A stretch of DNA of 64,000 nucleotides from Prevotella melaninogenica (GCF_013267595.1 NZ_CP054011.1:1378147-1442146), one strand, 5' to 3'; positions 17,330 through 27,451 are shown, counted from the stretch's first letter. Numbers and translations: made by a program. The notes: generated by a model not told the origin, from the sequence alone.

Positions 17330-18328
17330 ATGGGATTAAAAGATATTTTCAAACGCCAACTGAGAACCGTCATAGAATGGAAAGAACAGAAGCCTAACCT
17401 ATTATTTCATCAACTGGAAACCACAACAGATGAAATAAAGGACGCAAGTAAACTTATTGTAGCTCCAGGACAAGGCTGTATCATCGTATATGACGGAAAG
17501 GTAAAAGGGGTCCTTACTGAACCAAACATCTATGAAATGGAAACCTCAAATCATCCCTTTATCACATCACTACTCAACCTTGCACAGCAAACAGAGAGTG
17601 AACACAAGATGCGTTTCTATTTCTTTCGTACTACCAAAATGGTTAACATTCTATGGGGTACACCTTCACCAATAAAATACTTTGAACCAGAATATAAGCT
17701 CCCTATAACCCTTGGTGCCTGTGGTAACTTCTCTATTGTTATTTCCGACCCAGAGAAGATGTTCGTAACATTACTTGGACCTATCAGCGACTATTATAGT
17801 CAAGACGTACAAGAGCTTGTATCTTCACGCATCATGACACCACTGACCACTTTCCTTGCAGAGAAGGCTTATACCTATCGAGAAGTTGACACACATCTTA
17901 TGGAGATGTCAGAAGACTTAAAGAACAAAACTGCAGAGGAACTGGAACGCTTAGGTTTAACGCTTACAGACTTCCGAATCAATTCTGTGACATTCGATGA
18001 AGACACCAGAGAGCGTATTGGTCGAATAGCTAACATGACAACAGAGAAACAAGCTGCAGCTGAAGTCGATCTTGATTATGTTAGTATGCAGAAACTTGAC
18101 GCACTTCGTGATGCTGCACGCAATGAAGGAGGACTTGCTGGTGCAGGACTACAAATGGGTGCAGGACTACAGTTGGCACAGGATATCTTCAAGACACAAG
18201 GTAAAGAGAATAGCAGAGAAGGCGAAATAACAGACCGACTTAGAAAACTGAAAATCCTCTTTAACGAGCAACTCATCACAGAAGAAGAATACGAAAAGAA
18301 AAAGAACGAAATACTATCTAAATTATGA
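17330..18328 (+). CDS. SPFH/band-7 domain protein with C-terminal SHOCT
   Basis: 332 residues. Residues about 1-250 match the SPFH 'virion core'-like group (YdjI type): IEWKEQKPNLLFHQL, IVAPGQGCIIVYDGKVKGVLTEPNIYEM, and FRINSVTFDEDTRERIGRIANM. A Gly/Ala-rich linker (GGLAGAGLQMGAGLQLAQ) is followed by a SHOCT motif, RLRKLKILFNEQLITEEEYEKKK, at the end. There is no hydrophobic N-terminal anchor. Such proteins assemble as membrane-associated scaffolds in stress or lipid-domain functions; the exact role is unknown. It overlaps the next gene by 4 bases (ATGA), and the three genes to 20042 form an operon. Confidence 0.88.
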   Translation: MGLKDIFKRQLRTVIEWKEQKPNLLFHQLETTTDEIKDASKLIVAPGQGCIIVYDGKVKGVLTEPNIYEMETSNHPFITSLLNLAQQTESEHKMRFYFFRTTKMVNILWGTPSPIKYFEPEYKLPITLGACGNFSIVISDPEKMFVTLLGPISDYYSQDVQELVSSRIMTPLTTFLAEKAYTYREVDTHLMEMSEDLKNKTAEELERLGLTLTDFRINSVTFDEDTRERIGRIANMTTEKQAAAEVDLDYVSMQKLDALRDAARNEGGLAGAGLQMGAGLQLAQDIFKTQGKENSREGEITDRLRKLKILFNEQLITEEEYEKKKNEILSKL

Positions 18329-18660
18329 AAAAGGTAATTATTCCAGCATTAACCATACTCATCGTAAATATCATAGTAGGGCTTTTGCTGTCTTCATATC
18401 CATTGGCAAACATGCTGTTCACCAGCATTGCTATCCTTGTCAACACGCTCCTGACGGTCATACTCTTCCTGTTCTGCGCAGAAAGCACACACAGACTGAG
18501 TTTAGGATTTATCTTCACTCTCATTGGTATCATAGAGTACTTCAGCGGATTGATAGCTCCTGGACGCCTGACGGACAACTGGTGGGTAATCATGTTTGTT
18601 GTTTTGACAGCCATCCAAGCCATACTTGTCTTTCTATCACTATACTATAAAAAGAAATAA
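18325..18660 (+). CDS. Small four-helix membrane protein of the SPFH operon
   Basis: 111 residues. Four hydrophobic segments are visible: IIPALTILIVNIIVGLLLS, LFTSIAILVNTLLTVILFLF, LSLGFIFTLIGIIEYFSG and WVIMFVVLTAIQAILVFLSL. Family not recognised. The start overlaps the SPFH stop by 4 bases, implying coupled translation and a functional link with the SPFH protein, possibly as its membrane partner (inference). Confidence 0.75.
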   Translation: MKKVIIPALTILIVNIIVGLLLSSYPLANMLFTSIAILVNTLLTVILFLFCAESTHRLSLGFIFTLIGIIEYFSGLIAPGRLTDNWWVIMFVVLTAIQAILVFLSLYYKKK

Positions 18661-18680
18661 TAACCCCCGCAAAATATCAA

Positions 18681-20042
18681 ATGGGAACAAGAATAAAACC
18701 TATAAAATGTCCGAACTGCGGTAGCGAGAAGCACACTCAGAAAGATGATAAGTGCTATCTTTGTCAAAGCTGTGGAACAGAATTCTATATAGACGACGAT
18801 GATATCAACATCAATATCAACCATCACTTCGACTATATACCCACATCTAATGACACTACAGAGACAGGTAAGAAAATAGGAATCTATTTTTTTATAGCTA
18901 TAGCTATAGCCTGCGCCTTCATTTTATTACCCATTATCTTTTCATCAACAGAAAAAACTTCTTCAAAACTATTCCAAAAAGACTCTATTGACGTTAATGA
19001 CGATATCTATATGGCTGTCACAATGAGCCATAAGGGCAATCCTTGTCTCTTTTATATTGTCAATAGAGACTTCTCAAGTGACAGAGATAATGATACGAAA
19101 CATGTTGACGGTGTCTATTATGGATTCCGAGATATAAAAACAGGAAAAACTCTTGCAGAACAGTTATTAGTCTCCGAAAAGGCGAAAAACAGCTACAACA
19201 TATCCTTATACAATGATAATATAAGATACTTCAATCAGGCCCATCGCTGGTTCTTAATAAATTCAGAACGTTACATCTTTGAAATAGACCCAGAACAGCT
19301 CACGATGAGGGATGTTTCAAAGTCACTCTTCAAAAATAAAAATGCTATGAGCACTGGTATTTCCAATGCTCAGCTACTTTATAACGAATATGGGGAGGGC
19401 ATTAAGATCGTCAACAATCTGGCTGAAATGTATTACTATTTTCCAGGAACAGATAGACTATATACAGAAGACGCCTTTAATTATGCAAAGGATTTACCAC
19501 CTTCAGAACTTAATGGTGAATTGAGAGACAGCATTTACTATTGTTTTGAGAAGAAAAATGCCAATTCTTCAACTGACAAAGGTGGCAAATACCGGCTTTT
19601 GAAAATTCACTTTAAATACCACCTTGGAGACCCTCAGAATGGATATAACTTCGACGATGTAACTAACACATTTTGGGTAAATGATGGGCGACTCGTTAGT
19701 GACAGACCTATTACTGACTGGTTTACAGCCTTTAATGCTAAAATCATCTACCAAGATGCTAACTACATATTAATATCCTATAACCCCAACTTATCAGAAA
19801 CGTCCATGCCTGTATTTCAGTTGAGGTCAACCAAGGGCAATATCTTATGGACACAAGCTTCAGAAGAACCAATATACGATGTGGATTTTTGTACACGCAG
19901 CAATGGGCAGATATGGTTCGAAGGTGAAGTAAGATACCCCGATAACCCAACACAATATAAAGTTTATAGCTTAAACATAGACAATGGTAAACTAACTTGT
20001 CACTTCACACTGCCCGAAGTTCACAAAATTCCCGCAAAGTAG
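18681..20042 (+). CDS. Zinc-ribbon membrane-anchored protein of the SPFH operon
   Basis: 453 residues. An N-terminal zinc ribbon (CPNC at 9-12 and CQSC near 28-31, GTEFYID) is followed by an acidic/Asn patch and one transmembrane helix (about residues 67-88, IYFFIAIAIACAFILLPIIF). The remaining ~360 residues should lie outside the cytoplasm if the ribbon is inside; no known domain was recognised. It follows the membrane gene by 20 bp. Zinc-ribbon plus single-TM proteins are frequent companions of SPFH/SHOCT scaffolds, hence the likely shared function. Confidence 0.75.
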   Translation: MGTRIKPIKCPNCGSEKHTQKDDKCYLCQSCGTEFYIDDDDINININHHFDYIPTSNDTTETGKKIGIYFFIAIAIACAFILLPIIFSSTEKTSSKLFQKDSIDVNDDIYMAVTMSHKGNPCLFYIVNRDFSSDRDNDTKHVDGVYYGFRDIKTGKTLAEQLLVSEKAKNSYNISLYNDNIRYFNQAHRWFLINSERYIFEIDPEQLTMRDVSKSLFKNKNAMSTGISNAQLLYNEYGEGIKIVNNLAEMYYYFPGTDRLYTEDAFNYAKDLPPSELNGELRDSIYYCFEKKNANSSTDKGGKYRLLKIHFKYHLGDPQNGYNFDDVTNTFWVNDGRLVSDRPITDWFTAFNAKIIYQDANYILISYNPNLSETSMPVFQLRSTKGNILWTQASEEPIYDVDFCTRSNGQIWFEGEVRYPDNPTQYKVYSLNIDNGKLTCHFTLPEVHKIPAK

Positions 20043-20198
20043 AAGACAACAACTGTGGAGCATAACTTTCTAAAGTCTATCATACTTCCTCATCTCGTAG
20101 GATGCAAAAGATCTTTTCCCATTATAAGTACCTATTAAGGTATTTAAGAAAAAGAAATGTATACATCAAACATACAATTTTTAAGAAGAAAATAAGAT

Positions 20199-20960
20199 AT
20201 GAGAACGAAATATATAATGATGTTATTGCTATGCTTTTTCTCACTTCAAACAAATGCACAAACAGAGAAGTACGTTGAAAAATATGACAATGGACAGATA
20301 AAAAAAATCTATTATAGGAACAAGATTTGGGGATATCGAGAAGGCTCTTGCATCAATTATGCACAAGATGGAACGCTTTATTCTGAGTTAAACTATCAAG
20401 AAGGAAATCTACATGGAACGCTTAAGTTTTACAATAAATTTGGTAAGATAGAGGCTATCATTAACTATGATAGCGGTAGACTTGAAGGAAAATCAACAAT
20501 GTACCACCCTATCCAAAGTGCGGATGAAACACCCACCATTTACTTTACTCAAATCTATCATGACGATAAATTGGATGGAATGACATACGAATATGATAAG
20601 AATGGTAAGAATATCATACGACGTGCGAGATACAGTCATGGTATATGTATGGCTGATACTACTATTACAAACAATGGGGTCATCTATAAATATAGAAGTT
20701 ATGATAGTGATTATGAAGACCCTATGATTTCTCGTTTTGTACCATTTAAGAAAGCATCAGCAACACCAAACAAATCTAAGACCAAATCGCAGAAGAGAAC
20801 TGCTATTACGCGTGCTACTCATTCCTCTTCTTCAAATAGCACTAAGACCACCGTAAGTAGTAATACATTGCCTACTCAACAAACAAAGAAGCAAGCAACT
20901 ACACAAGAAAGAAAATCCCGTCTAAAAGTAAATAAAGATGGAGCTATAGAATTTGAGTAA
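20199..20960 (+). CDS. Secreted YwqK/MORN-like repeat protein
   Basis: 253 residues with signal peptide MRTKYIMMLLLCFFSLQTNA. Residues 22-150 are repeats of the MORN_2/YwqK type: YDNGQIKKIYYRNK, GSCINYAQDGTLYSELNYQEGN, GTLKFYNKFGKIEAIINYDSGRLEGK. The last 75 residues are a Ser/Thr/Lys-rich low-complexity tail. YwqK has been labelled an antitoxin in Bacillus, but exported Bacteroidetes members have no proven function. Transcribed in the same direction as the SPFH operon with a 156-bp gap; co-transcription is uncertain. Confidence 0.75.
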   Translation: MRTKYIMMLLLCFFSLQTNAQTEKYVEKYDNGQIKKIYYRNKIWGYREGSCINYAQDGTLYSELNYQEGNLHGTLKFYNKFGKIEAIINYDSGRLEGKSTMYHPIQSADETPTIYFTQIYHDDKLDGMTYEYDKNGKNIIRRARYSHGICMADTTITNNGVIYKYRSYDSDYEDPMISRFVPFKKASATPNKSKTKSQKRTAITRATHSSSSNSTKTTVSSNTLPTQQTKKQATTQERKSRLKVNKDGAIEFE

Positions 20961-21184
20961 GCTTTTCTTCTATTCATTAAGCTAATATAATGACCCAAAA
21001 GTATTCGTTAGAAGAACTATTATCATAAATACTGTAATCTTAAACAGCAAAAATAAACAAGTGGTTTAAGTGAAAAATATTTACATTTTAAGGGTATTTG
21101 TTTCTTAAATATAGGTATAATAAAGATTCTTAACAAGTTGCTTATAACTAACAAGTAATCAAACACTTATAAAATCAGGAAGTA

Positions 21185-21286
21185 AGAGGTGCTTAATTGG
21201 ACTTCAAAAGGGCGTTAGTAAGACCTCAAAAGGGCATCTTTTGCAAGCCAATTGGGCGTCTTTTCGAAGCCAAAAGAGCAGCTATT
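21185..21286 (+). repeat. Dispersed repeat, short subfamily, copy E
   Basis: GGTGCTTAATTGGACTTCAA core followed by GACCTCAAAAGGGCATCTTTT and GGGCGTCTTTTCGAAGCC. It differs from copies A-D by the CCTCAAAAGGGCATC segment and is closest to copy F. It sits in the 414-bp gap between the YwqK-like gene and the glycosidase remnant, which otherwise holds nothing recognised. Confidence 0.85.
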
Positions 21287-21374
21287 AAAAATCATGATGT
21301 GAAAAATTACGACAAAAACAATAGGCTATTTGCCCTATTCTTCTACTGATTTAAGTAATCAGCAGGTAAGGTCT

Positions 21375-22553
21375 TTATTTTGTCAGCTTAATAATCTTAC
21401 AGCCATGTGCAGGGATGACTGCCTCAATTTTATCGCTTACAGTACCCTCATCAGCATGCTTCCAAAGATCACGTGCAGACCAAGTACCAGTAATACCAAC
21501 CTTTGTCAAGTCGATAGAACGAGTTGCAGACGCCTGATCACGATTGAAGAGACCGATAACCCAAGAGCCATCCTTCATCTGAGCGTACCATACCTCACCA
21601 TCAGTGTTCCAAAGATTACGCTCCAATGGCTGACCAACGAAACCATCCTTATGCAAAGCAAGCATCTCGTCGTTCTGGAAGAACTTCAAGTCGTCGCCAG
21701 TTGGCATATCTGTGATAGAGATAGGTCCACCTGCCATCAAAGGAAGAGAGATTACAGACATCTTCTCATTATCATCAGCATAGCTTCCGATACGAATGAA
21801 GTCGCCATCAAGACGAATCTTCTTACGACCAGAAATCTTTGACCAATTGATGAAACCATCAAAGGCATTCTCAGAGTTTGGCCATCCACCACGAAGACTA
21901 CCACGGTTGTTATCAGAGAAACGATACCAAGAACCCTCAAGAGCATCGGCATCAATACGTACCATATTACCCGCATATCTCTCGATGAGAGCATTGTTAC
22001 GCAAGTGAGGCATTACAAGTGAAACATATACACCATACTTCTGTGCATACTTGTTAATCCACTGCATATCCTTTACATAACGCTCACGGCCATACCCCTT
22101 ATCGATAACGTCAGTATAGTTCATACCATCTTCATACCAAGAAAGGAAGTCCATACATACGAACTTTACGCCTAAATCAGAATAGTGCTTGAAGAATCCT
22201 TCAAAATACTGCTCTACACCAGGGTGATCTATTACTACCCAACCAAACTGATCCTTTGAACCAGGATGCTTAATGTCTTTATCTTTTGCTGGATCGTAAG
22301 CCAGACTGCTCACCTTAATACCATCTGTTCCTGGGATAACGGCATTAGGATTGGTATAATGATACCAGAATGGACTATCGTAAACACCAAGTTTCAAGCC
22401 CTTCGCCTTCAACTTAGCAACAATAGTTGTCAAAGGAACTTCTGGAGAACTCTCATCTTTTGCAGTGCGGCTATAACGTGTCATGTAGCCATCGTCACCA
22501 CTCATTGAAGCGAAACCATCGGTAACAATCTGCACATAAACAAATGTAATGCC
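21375..22553 (-). pseudogene. Alpha-galactosidase-like glycoside hydrolase, N-terminally truncated
   Basis: A GTG at 22535 could start a 386-residue product, but in-frame coding continues upstream only to a stop near 22554 and there is no signal peptide. The visible part matches the C-terminal two thirds of a melibiase-like (GH27/GH36-type) enzyme: LKLGVYDSPFWYHY, VKFVCMDFLSW (candidate nucleophile Asp near residue 129), MVRIDADALEGSW (candidate acid/base), then LPLMAGGPISI and a C-terminal beta domain with WVIGLFNRDQ and HGCKIIKL. The first barrel strands are missing, so activity is unlikely. About 230 bp upstream shows broken coding-like sequence that I could not identify. Probably a relic of a glycan-use locus together with the decayed SusC gene. 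Confidence 0.7.
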
Positions 22554-22878
22554 CTGTCACTCTTATAACACAAGTATAACTCTCCCCAAAAGTTTGTAAA
22601 TAAGAAGATAACTTCGTCACACTTATCATTAACCCAATCAAAAGCTGCGTATCAACGAGAATTGATTCTGTCAGATTCATATTCCCCGCTACTACGCTCA
22701 CCGTATTTAATTGCTGCCAAATATATTTCAAACAGCAATGCTCACCGTATCCCATAGCCATATGATGTATATCCAACAGAAATAGAAAAGACTATCTTGA
22801 CATCTATATTTTCTTTTTCAGAATATATTTTATATTATTTCTATAACTTAACAAAAAAAATAGGTAAAAAAATAATCC
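22554..22878. other. Degraded sequence upstream of the glycosidase remnant
   Basis: Minus-strand frames between 22780 and 22554 contain coding-looking but stop-interrupted segments (for example AAIKYGERSSGEYESDR then a stop, then FDWVNDKCDEV). They may be the rotted N-terminus of the glycosidase or of another gene; no confident match. Confidence 0.35.
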
Positions 22879-22886
22879 TATCTTTG
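22879..22886 (+). promoter_or_regulatory. -7 element of fimbrillin unit
   Basis: TATCTTTG, with a poly-A/T upstream region and no clear -33 TTG. The predicted leader is about 155 nt and contains CCTTAATGGGTTAATTAAGG, a small hairpin near 22960. Confidence 0.5.
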
Positions 22887-23049
22887 CAACTAAGATAACA
22901 CATCTGAAGTAATTTTCAAAGAAGAAAGTCACTGTGATATTATAGAAACGGACGACAACCTTAATGGGTTAATTAAGGAAAAACTTCGTCATCCCTACAA
23001 GCAATTTATACGAGAATTATTCACCGAAATTATTTAAATCAAGATAACA

Positions 23050-23265
23050 ATGAATAAAATGCAAATTAATAGAGTTTATCAGAGACCAGAAATTAAGGTT
23101 ATCTATGTCAGTATTGACAGTTCAATATTGGAGACCTCCTACCCTGGAGACCACCAAAAAGGCGAACACAAAACAGGTCCATTGGAAGAATCAAGCACTG
23201 GTGCCAAACGTTCCTTTTTCTTCAGAATCTCTGAAGAAAGTACGCCAACAAAATGGGAAGAGTAA
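23050..23265 (+). CDS. Small uncharacterised protein preceding fimbrillin
   Basis: 71 residues, no signal peptide. It starts RVYQRPEIKVIYVSIDSSILETSYPGD; short Bacteroidales proteins with a Y.RPEI..I.V....IL..S pattern are common in front of surface-protein genes, but their function is unknown. The C-terminal half is polar with many Ser/Glu/Lys. It lies 39 bp before the lipoprotein gene on the same strand and after the shared promoter, so it is probably co-transcribed. Confidence 0.6.
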   Translation: MNKMQINRVYQRPEIKVIYVSIDSSILETSYPGDHQKGEHKTGPLEESSTGAKRSFFFRISEESTPTKWEE

Positions 23266-23304
23266 AAAGCAAAATAGAGACAAAAAGAAATATAAAACAC
23301 TAAA

Positions 23305-24843
23305 ATGAATATCAGATTATATTATCAATGGACTATGGCAGCTCTGCTGCTAACAGCTGTAGGCTGCTCAAACGACGATATACAGACAGCGAACATCACA
23401 AATACTGATAAAGAAACTACAGAAATAGCACTGACAAGTTTCGTCACGGGAGAGGAAAGTACAACACGCACATCACTTAATTATAATACAAGAGACTTCT
23501 ACTGGGAGACAGGCGACAAAATCTTTGTAAAAGACGATGCAAATACTTTCAAACAAAGCAGCAATACAGTATCGGCAACGAATGTGCTAACATTCAATTT
23601 CAATATGCCTGGTACATACACTAACAATAAGTACAGAGTTTATTATCCTGGAGCAAACGGCACTGGAAACAATGTGACAATTGCTTCCGAACAGGAGCAA
23701 AACGGTCCTGACAACACCCTACATTTCGGAGTCTCGGGCGATTGTGGATCGGATGAAGCTATACGACAGCCTAACGGACAGTACAAGTTCAAGCTAAAGC
23801 ATGCAGCAGCCTATCTTTGCTTCAATCCTAATTACGATCACGCATTGACCAATGTCTATGTGACGAAGATTGAGGTGACTGCTGACAAGAACATTGCGGG
23901 AGCCTACACACTAAACACGAATGGAGAGCTCACTGGCTCGGGTAACACTAAAACGATTAAGCTGACTCCCAAGGCTTCGGGCAGTAATGACAGCTTCATC
24001 ATGCAAAACAATGCTTCAGGAACAAGCTGTGAGACTGGACAAATGTATATGGTTATCATGCCTGGCAGATACAAGCTCACCGTGAAATATTATGTTAAGG
24101 ACAAAGATACAAATGTATCAGGTGCCATCACAAAGACTTTCGGCGAGTTCACGTATGCTCCGAACGGCTACTATGACATGCCTGCCACGCTGTCCATCAG
24201 AAGCTATGGGGACGATTACTATATGTGGGATGCCAAACAAGAGTACTGGTACGGATACAAGGCCGACCAGCCGAAGATAGAAAATGTGCCGGGTACCAAC
24301 TTCCCAACCAGTTCTGACGCTGACCGATGGTACAACGCAGCCACATTCCCAACAGCAGCCAGCAATAAGGCAAAGGACTGTCCTAACATCAACGAACTAT
24401 TTTGGTACTGCAAGAAAGGTGACCCACACTGGGACAACACAACACTTTGGTCAGTGTGGGGACATCTGTACACTGGCGGTATATGGCTCAAGAAAGCGAG
24501 TGTGATTGCTCAAGAGAATAGTAAGACCACTGCTTACCTCAAGACTGCTTCTCCTGATGATGGACAGAACCGTGCCAATAAAAAAGTTTTTGAGACTCCG
24601 CCATCCCAAGCTGTAACACAGGGAACTCCAAGCAAGCTCAACGACTATTTCTTCCTACCTGCTATGGGACGCTATGCGGGAGGTAAACTCTTTTATTTCA
24701 GAACCTGTGGAGACTACTGGACAAGTACGCCTTACCCTTACAATTCTAAGATTAGCTATAATCTTCACTTTGACAATGGCACGCTGACGGTAAGTAACAC
24801 CAGCAACTGGGAAAACGGATACAAACTGTGGAAGACTGAATAA
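23305..24843 (+). CDS. Fimbrillin-family (Mfa-like) surface lipoprotein
   Basis: 512 residues. Lipoprotein signal peptide with lipobox TAVGC (Cys at residue 21). The segment TRTSLNYNTRDFYWETGDKIFV is typical of the Bacteroidales fimbrillin_A-like/Mfa-like N-terminal domain, followed by KFKLKHAAAYLCF. The C-terminal part (FFLPAMGRYAGGKLFYF...DYWTSTPYPYNSKISYNLHF) resembles the FISUMP-like domain often found on such proteins. It is expected on the outer membrane surface, either as a pilus subunit or as an adhesin tip. A strong terminator follows. Confidence 0.85.
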   Translation: MNIRLYYQWTMAALLLTAVGCSNDDIQTANITNTDKETTEIALTSFVTGEESTTRTSLNYNTRDFYWETGDKIFVKDDANTFKQSSNTVSATNVLTFNFNMPGTYTNNKYRVYYPGANGTGNNVTIASEQEQNGPDNTLHFGVSGDCGSDEAIRQPNGQYKFKLKHAAAYLCFNPNYDHALTNVYVTKIEVTADKNIAGAYTLNTNGELTGSGNTKTIKLTPKASGSNDSFIMQNNASGTSCETGQMYMVIMPGRYKLTVKYYVKDKDTNVSGAITKTFGEFTYAPNGYYDMPATLSIRSYGDDYYMWDAKQEYWYGYKADQPKIENVPGTNFPTSSDADRWYNAATFPTAASNKAKDCPNINELFWYCKKGDPHWDNTTLWSVWGHLYTGGIWLKKASVIAQENSKTTAYLKTASPDDGQNRANKKVFETPPSQAVTQGTPSKLNDYFFLPAMGRYAGGKLFYFRTCGDYWTSTPYPYNSKISYNLHFDNGTLTVSNTSNWENGYKLWKTE

Positions 24844-24866
24844 ACTTCCCCAAGATCTATACTAAC

Positions 24867-24916
24867 AACAGGTGTGCAGAACATGGAGTTATTTCCTGTC
24901 TGCACACCTGTTTACT
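24867..24916 (+). terminator. Intrinsic terminator of fimbrillin unit
   Basis: ACAGGTGTGCAGA pairs perfectly with TCTGCACACCTGT, followed by TTTACTTTCTT. Confidence 0.9.
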
Positions 24917-25020
24917 TTCTTGTTTAGCGAATGTGGAATAAAGAGTATAAAAGCCTCCAAAAAAACTTCGCGAACAATTTTAATTTTCTTCGCAAACAAT
25001 TCTATATATGCTTTTAATAT

Positions 25021-25318
25021 TTGTATAATAACCTTCTTGAGGAGTTTAATAAGCAACTGGAAGCTAAAGGAGTAATTATCAAGCATGGTTCCATTGTTGA
25101 TACCAGTATAACCAATACTCCATTTCGTCCTCTTGGAGGTAAAATTTATGAGGTCATTGAGGACAGAAAAGAGAATGAGAACAATGAAGCTTCTAAGAAA
25201 GTGATGGTCAAAGAAGCTAACAAGCCTAATGTAGACACAGAAGCTCGTTGGGTAAAGAAAATGAGAAAAATCCATTTCGGTTACAAGCGTCACACGGTAA
25301 CAGATGAAAATGGAATAG
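25021..25318 (+). mobile_element. IS5-type transposase fragment
   Basis: Encodes an internal piece of an IS5-family DDE transposase: LLEEFNKQLEAKGVIIKHGSIVDTSI (first catalytic Asp region), DTEARWVKK and KIHFGYKRHTVTDENGIV. Neither the N-terminal region nor the second D and E of the DDE triad is present, and a stop lies just upstream of the visible start. The right end runs directly into the truncated SusC gene at about 25318. No inverted repeats or target duplication could be found, so it is an inactive relic of an insertion followed by deletion. Confidence 0.85.
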
Positions 25319-27451
25319 TATCACCCAAGAGGTCTTGCTGTGTACGATTGAAGTAGTTGAAAGAACCGAAGAGGTTACCATTGAACAATGCCCAATCAAG
25401 TCCGACGTTCCAGTTCTTACCCTTCTCCCAGTGCAAGTCAGGGTTTGGATTCTTACCAGGACCCCATACTTGATAAGACTTACCATTATAGACATAGTAA
25501 CCAAAGCCCGTCATTGTGTCAAGTGACTTATATGATTCGAAGTCCTGATTACCTGTCACACCGAAGTCAGCACGGAGTTTCAAGTCGGTCAACCAGCTCT
25601 TTGTTCCTGCCATAAAGGCCTCGTCAGAGATACGCCAACCTGCAGACACAGCTGGGAAGTTACCCCACTTGTAATGCTCACCGAACTTTGTTGAACCCTC
25701 ATGACGCAAAGAAGCTGTCAACATATAGCGTCCCTTCCAGTCATAGCTTACACGTCCGAAGAATGCAATCAGCTTGTAACCATTCTTATAAGAACCCATA
25801 CCAAGCTCGTCTTTCTTCTTCATGAACTTACCTGTTCCTAAGTTGTTGTCCTCAAGAGCATCGTTAGGGAAGTCCTTGTTCTCTGCATTAAAACCTGAGT
25901 AGAGAGCCTCTTGATAAGAGTAACCAAACATAGCCTTAACGTTGTGATTACCAAAAGAGTTGCTATAGTTGTTAATCCACTCCAAACTATGGAGAGACTC
26001 CTTTTTATAATTCTGTGAAGCTTCACCATCACGACCTGCATTAATAGTACGGGTGTTGGTTGATGGGCTAAACCACTGGTTATAGTTATCATACTGATGG
26101 TCAGCGAATGTCAACTGTGTCGTCAACACCTGCTTTCCAGGATTGTCAATAATAATGGGAAGAGATTCAACTTAACAGTACCATCCCAGTCTATCAACTT
26201 TGTTGTACCAGTATCTTTACGTCTCTTCTCCTGCTCAATAGGGTTCCACTCAGCAGGCTGTCCCTTAAAGTTATAGTACAGCGTAGGATTCTGTGGGTCC
26301 CAAATAGGAGTCGTAGGGTTAGCCTCTAAAGCATTACGGAACACATCCCAAGTTGCGTTCTTACGATAGGCAACACGTGGAGCGATATTCAAACCGAAGG
26401 TTATCAGGCCGCTGTTGGTTGTATGGTTCAAGCTGATACGAGCACCATACTCCTGACGACCAGAGTACTTATCAATACCCTTTGCATCACGATAGTCTAC
26501 CGATGCACGGTAATTAGACTTGATATTACCACCACTAAGTGTCAATGTATGAACAGTGCGAACACCAACACGGCTCACTCCCTTCATCCAGTCTGTTGAA
26601 CCACCAAGGTCATAACCAGTACCAGAAGCCAATCGGTTGGCACGATACTCATCAGGTGAGAGCATATCAAGATCCTTCTTAATGACATCTAAAGCGATAG
26701 ATCCATTATAAGAGGTGTGGAGGTTTCCGTCGCGTGCACCCTTCTTAGTTGTCACAAGGATAACACCATTAGAGCCACGTGTACCATAGATAGCAGAAGC
26801 TGCACCATCCTTAAGGACGTCGTAGCTTTCGATATCATTTGGGTTAATATTAGTAAGGTTACCACCTGGTACACCATCGATGACAATCAATGGACCAAGT
26901 CCTGCAGCACGAGATGAGACACCACGCACCTGGATACTTGCTTGATTGTTAGGGTCACCAGCACCAGTATTGGTAATACTAACACCAGCCACCTTACCTT
27001 GAATCATCATAGATGGGTCTACACTTGCTACCTGTGTGAAGTTCTTAGAAGATACGTGAGAGACAGCTGAGGTCAACTCCTTCTTATCCATCGTACCGTA
27101 ACCAACAACAACGATCTCATCAAGGTTAGCAGCGTCTTCCTGCAACTTGATTTTGAAATCGGTCTGATTGTTCACAGGTAACTCCTGAGTCTTATAACCG
27201 ATATAAGTCACACGGAGTCGTGATTTTGGACTTGCAACAGACAGTGCGAAGTTTCCATCGATATCTGTCACCACACCATTCTTGGTTCCCTGCTCCATAA
27301 TGGTTGCGCCGATGACGGGGTCACCATGCTGGTCAGTTACCGAACCTTTTACATTGATTTGTTGAGCTGCTACGTTCAAGGTGCAGATGAGTCCCACCAA
27401 TACGGCAAGAATCTTACGCCATGAACTGCTCTCAGTTTGCAATGGTTTCAT
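25319..27451 (-). pseudogene. SusC/RagA-type TonB-dependent transporter, frameshifted and 3'-truncated
   Basis: The 5' part (27451 down to ~26150) has a signal peptide, carboxypeptidase-like domain (INVKGSVTDQHGDPVIGATI), the SusC plug signature DEIVVVGYGTMDKKELTSAV and YDVLKDGAASAIYGTRGSNG. Near 26155 one C seems missing from a C run: LNLFP then shifts frame, and the next frame gives IIIDNPGKQVLTTQLTFA and continues to ~25319. The barrel ends at QQDLLGDTIPF, where the IS5-type fragment begins, so the last ~250 residues and any SusD gene are lost. It is non-functional and marks a former polysaccharide-use locus. Confidence 0.9.

Noticed and set aside
21330..21842. Plus-strand ORF of 170 codons
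   Set aside because: It is antisense to the glycosidase remnant, with Cys/Ser/Thr-rich composition typical of shadow frames.
22495..22776. Minus-strand 93-codon ORF upstream of the glycosidase
   Set aside because: Its frame differs from the better-looking broken coding frame in the same stretch, and its composition is not convincing.
25021..25356. Functional IS5 transposase
   Set aside because: Only an internal part is present, a stop precedes it, the catalytic triad is incomplete and there are no inverted ends.
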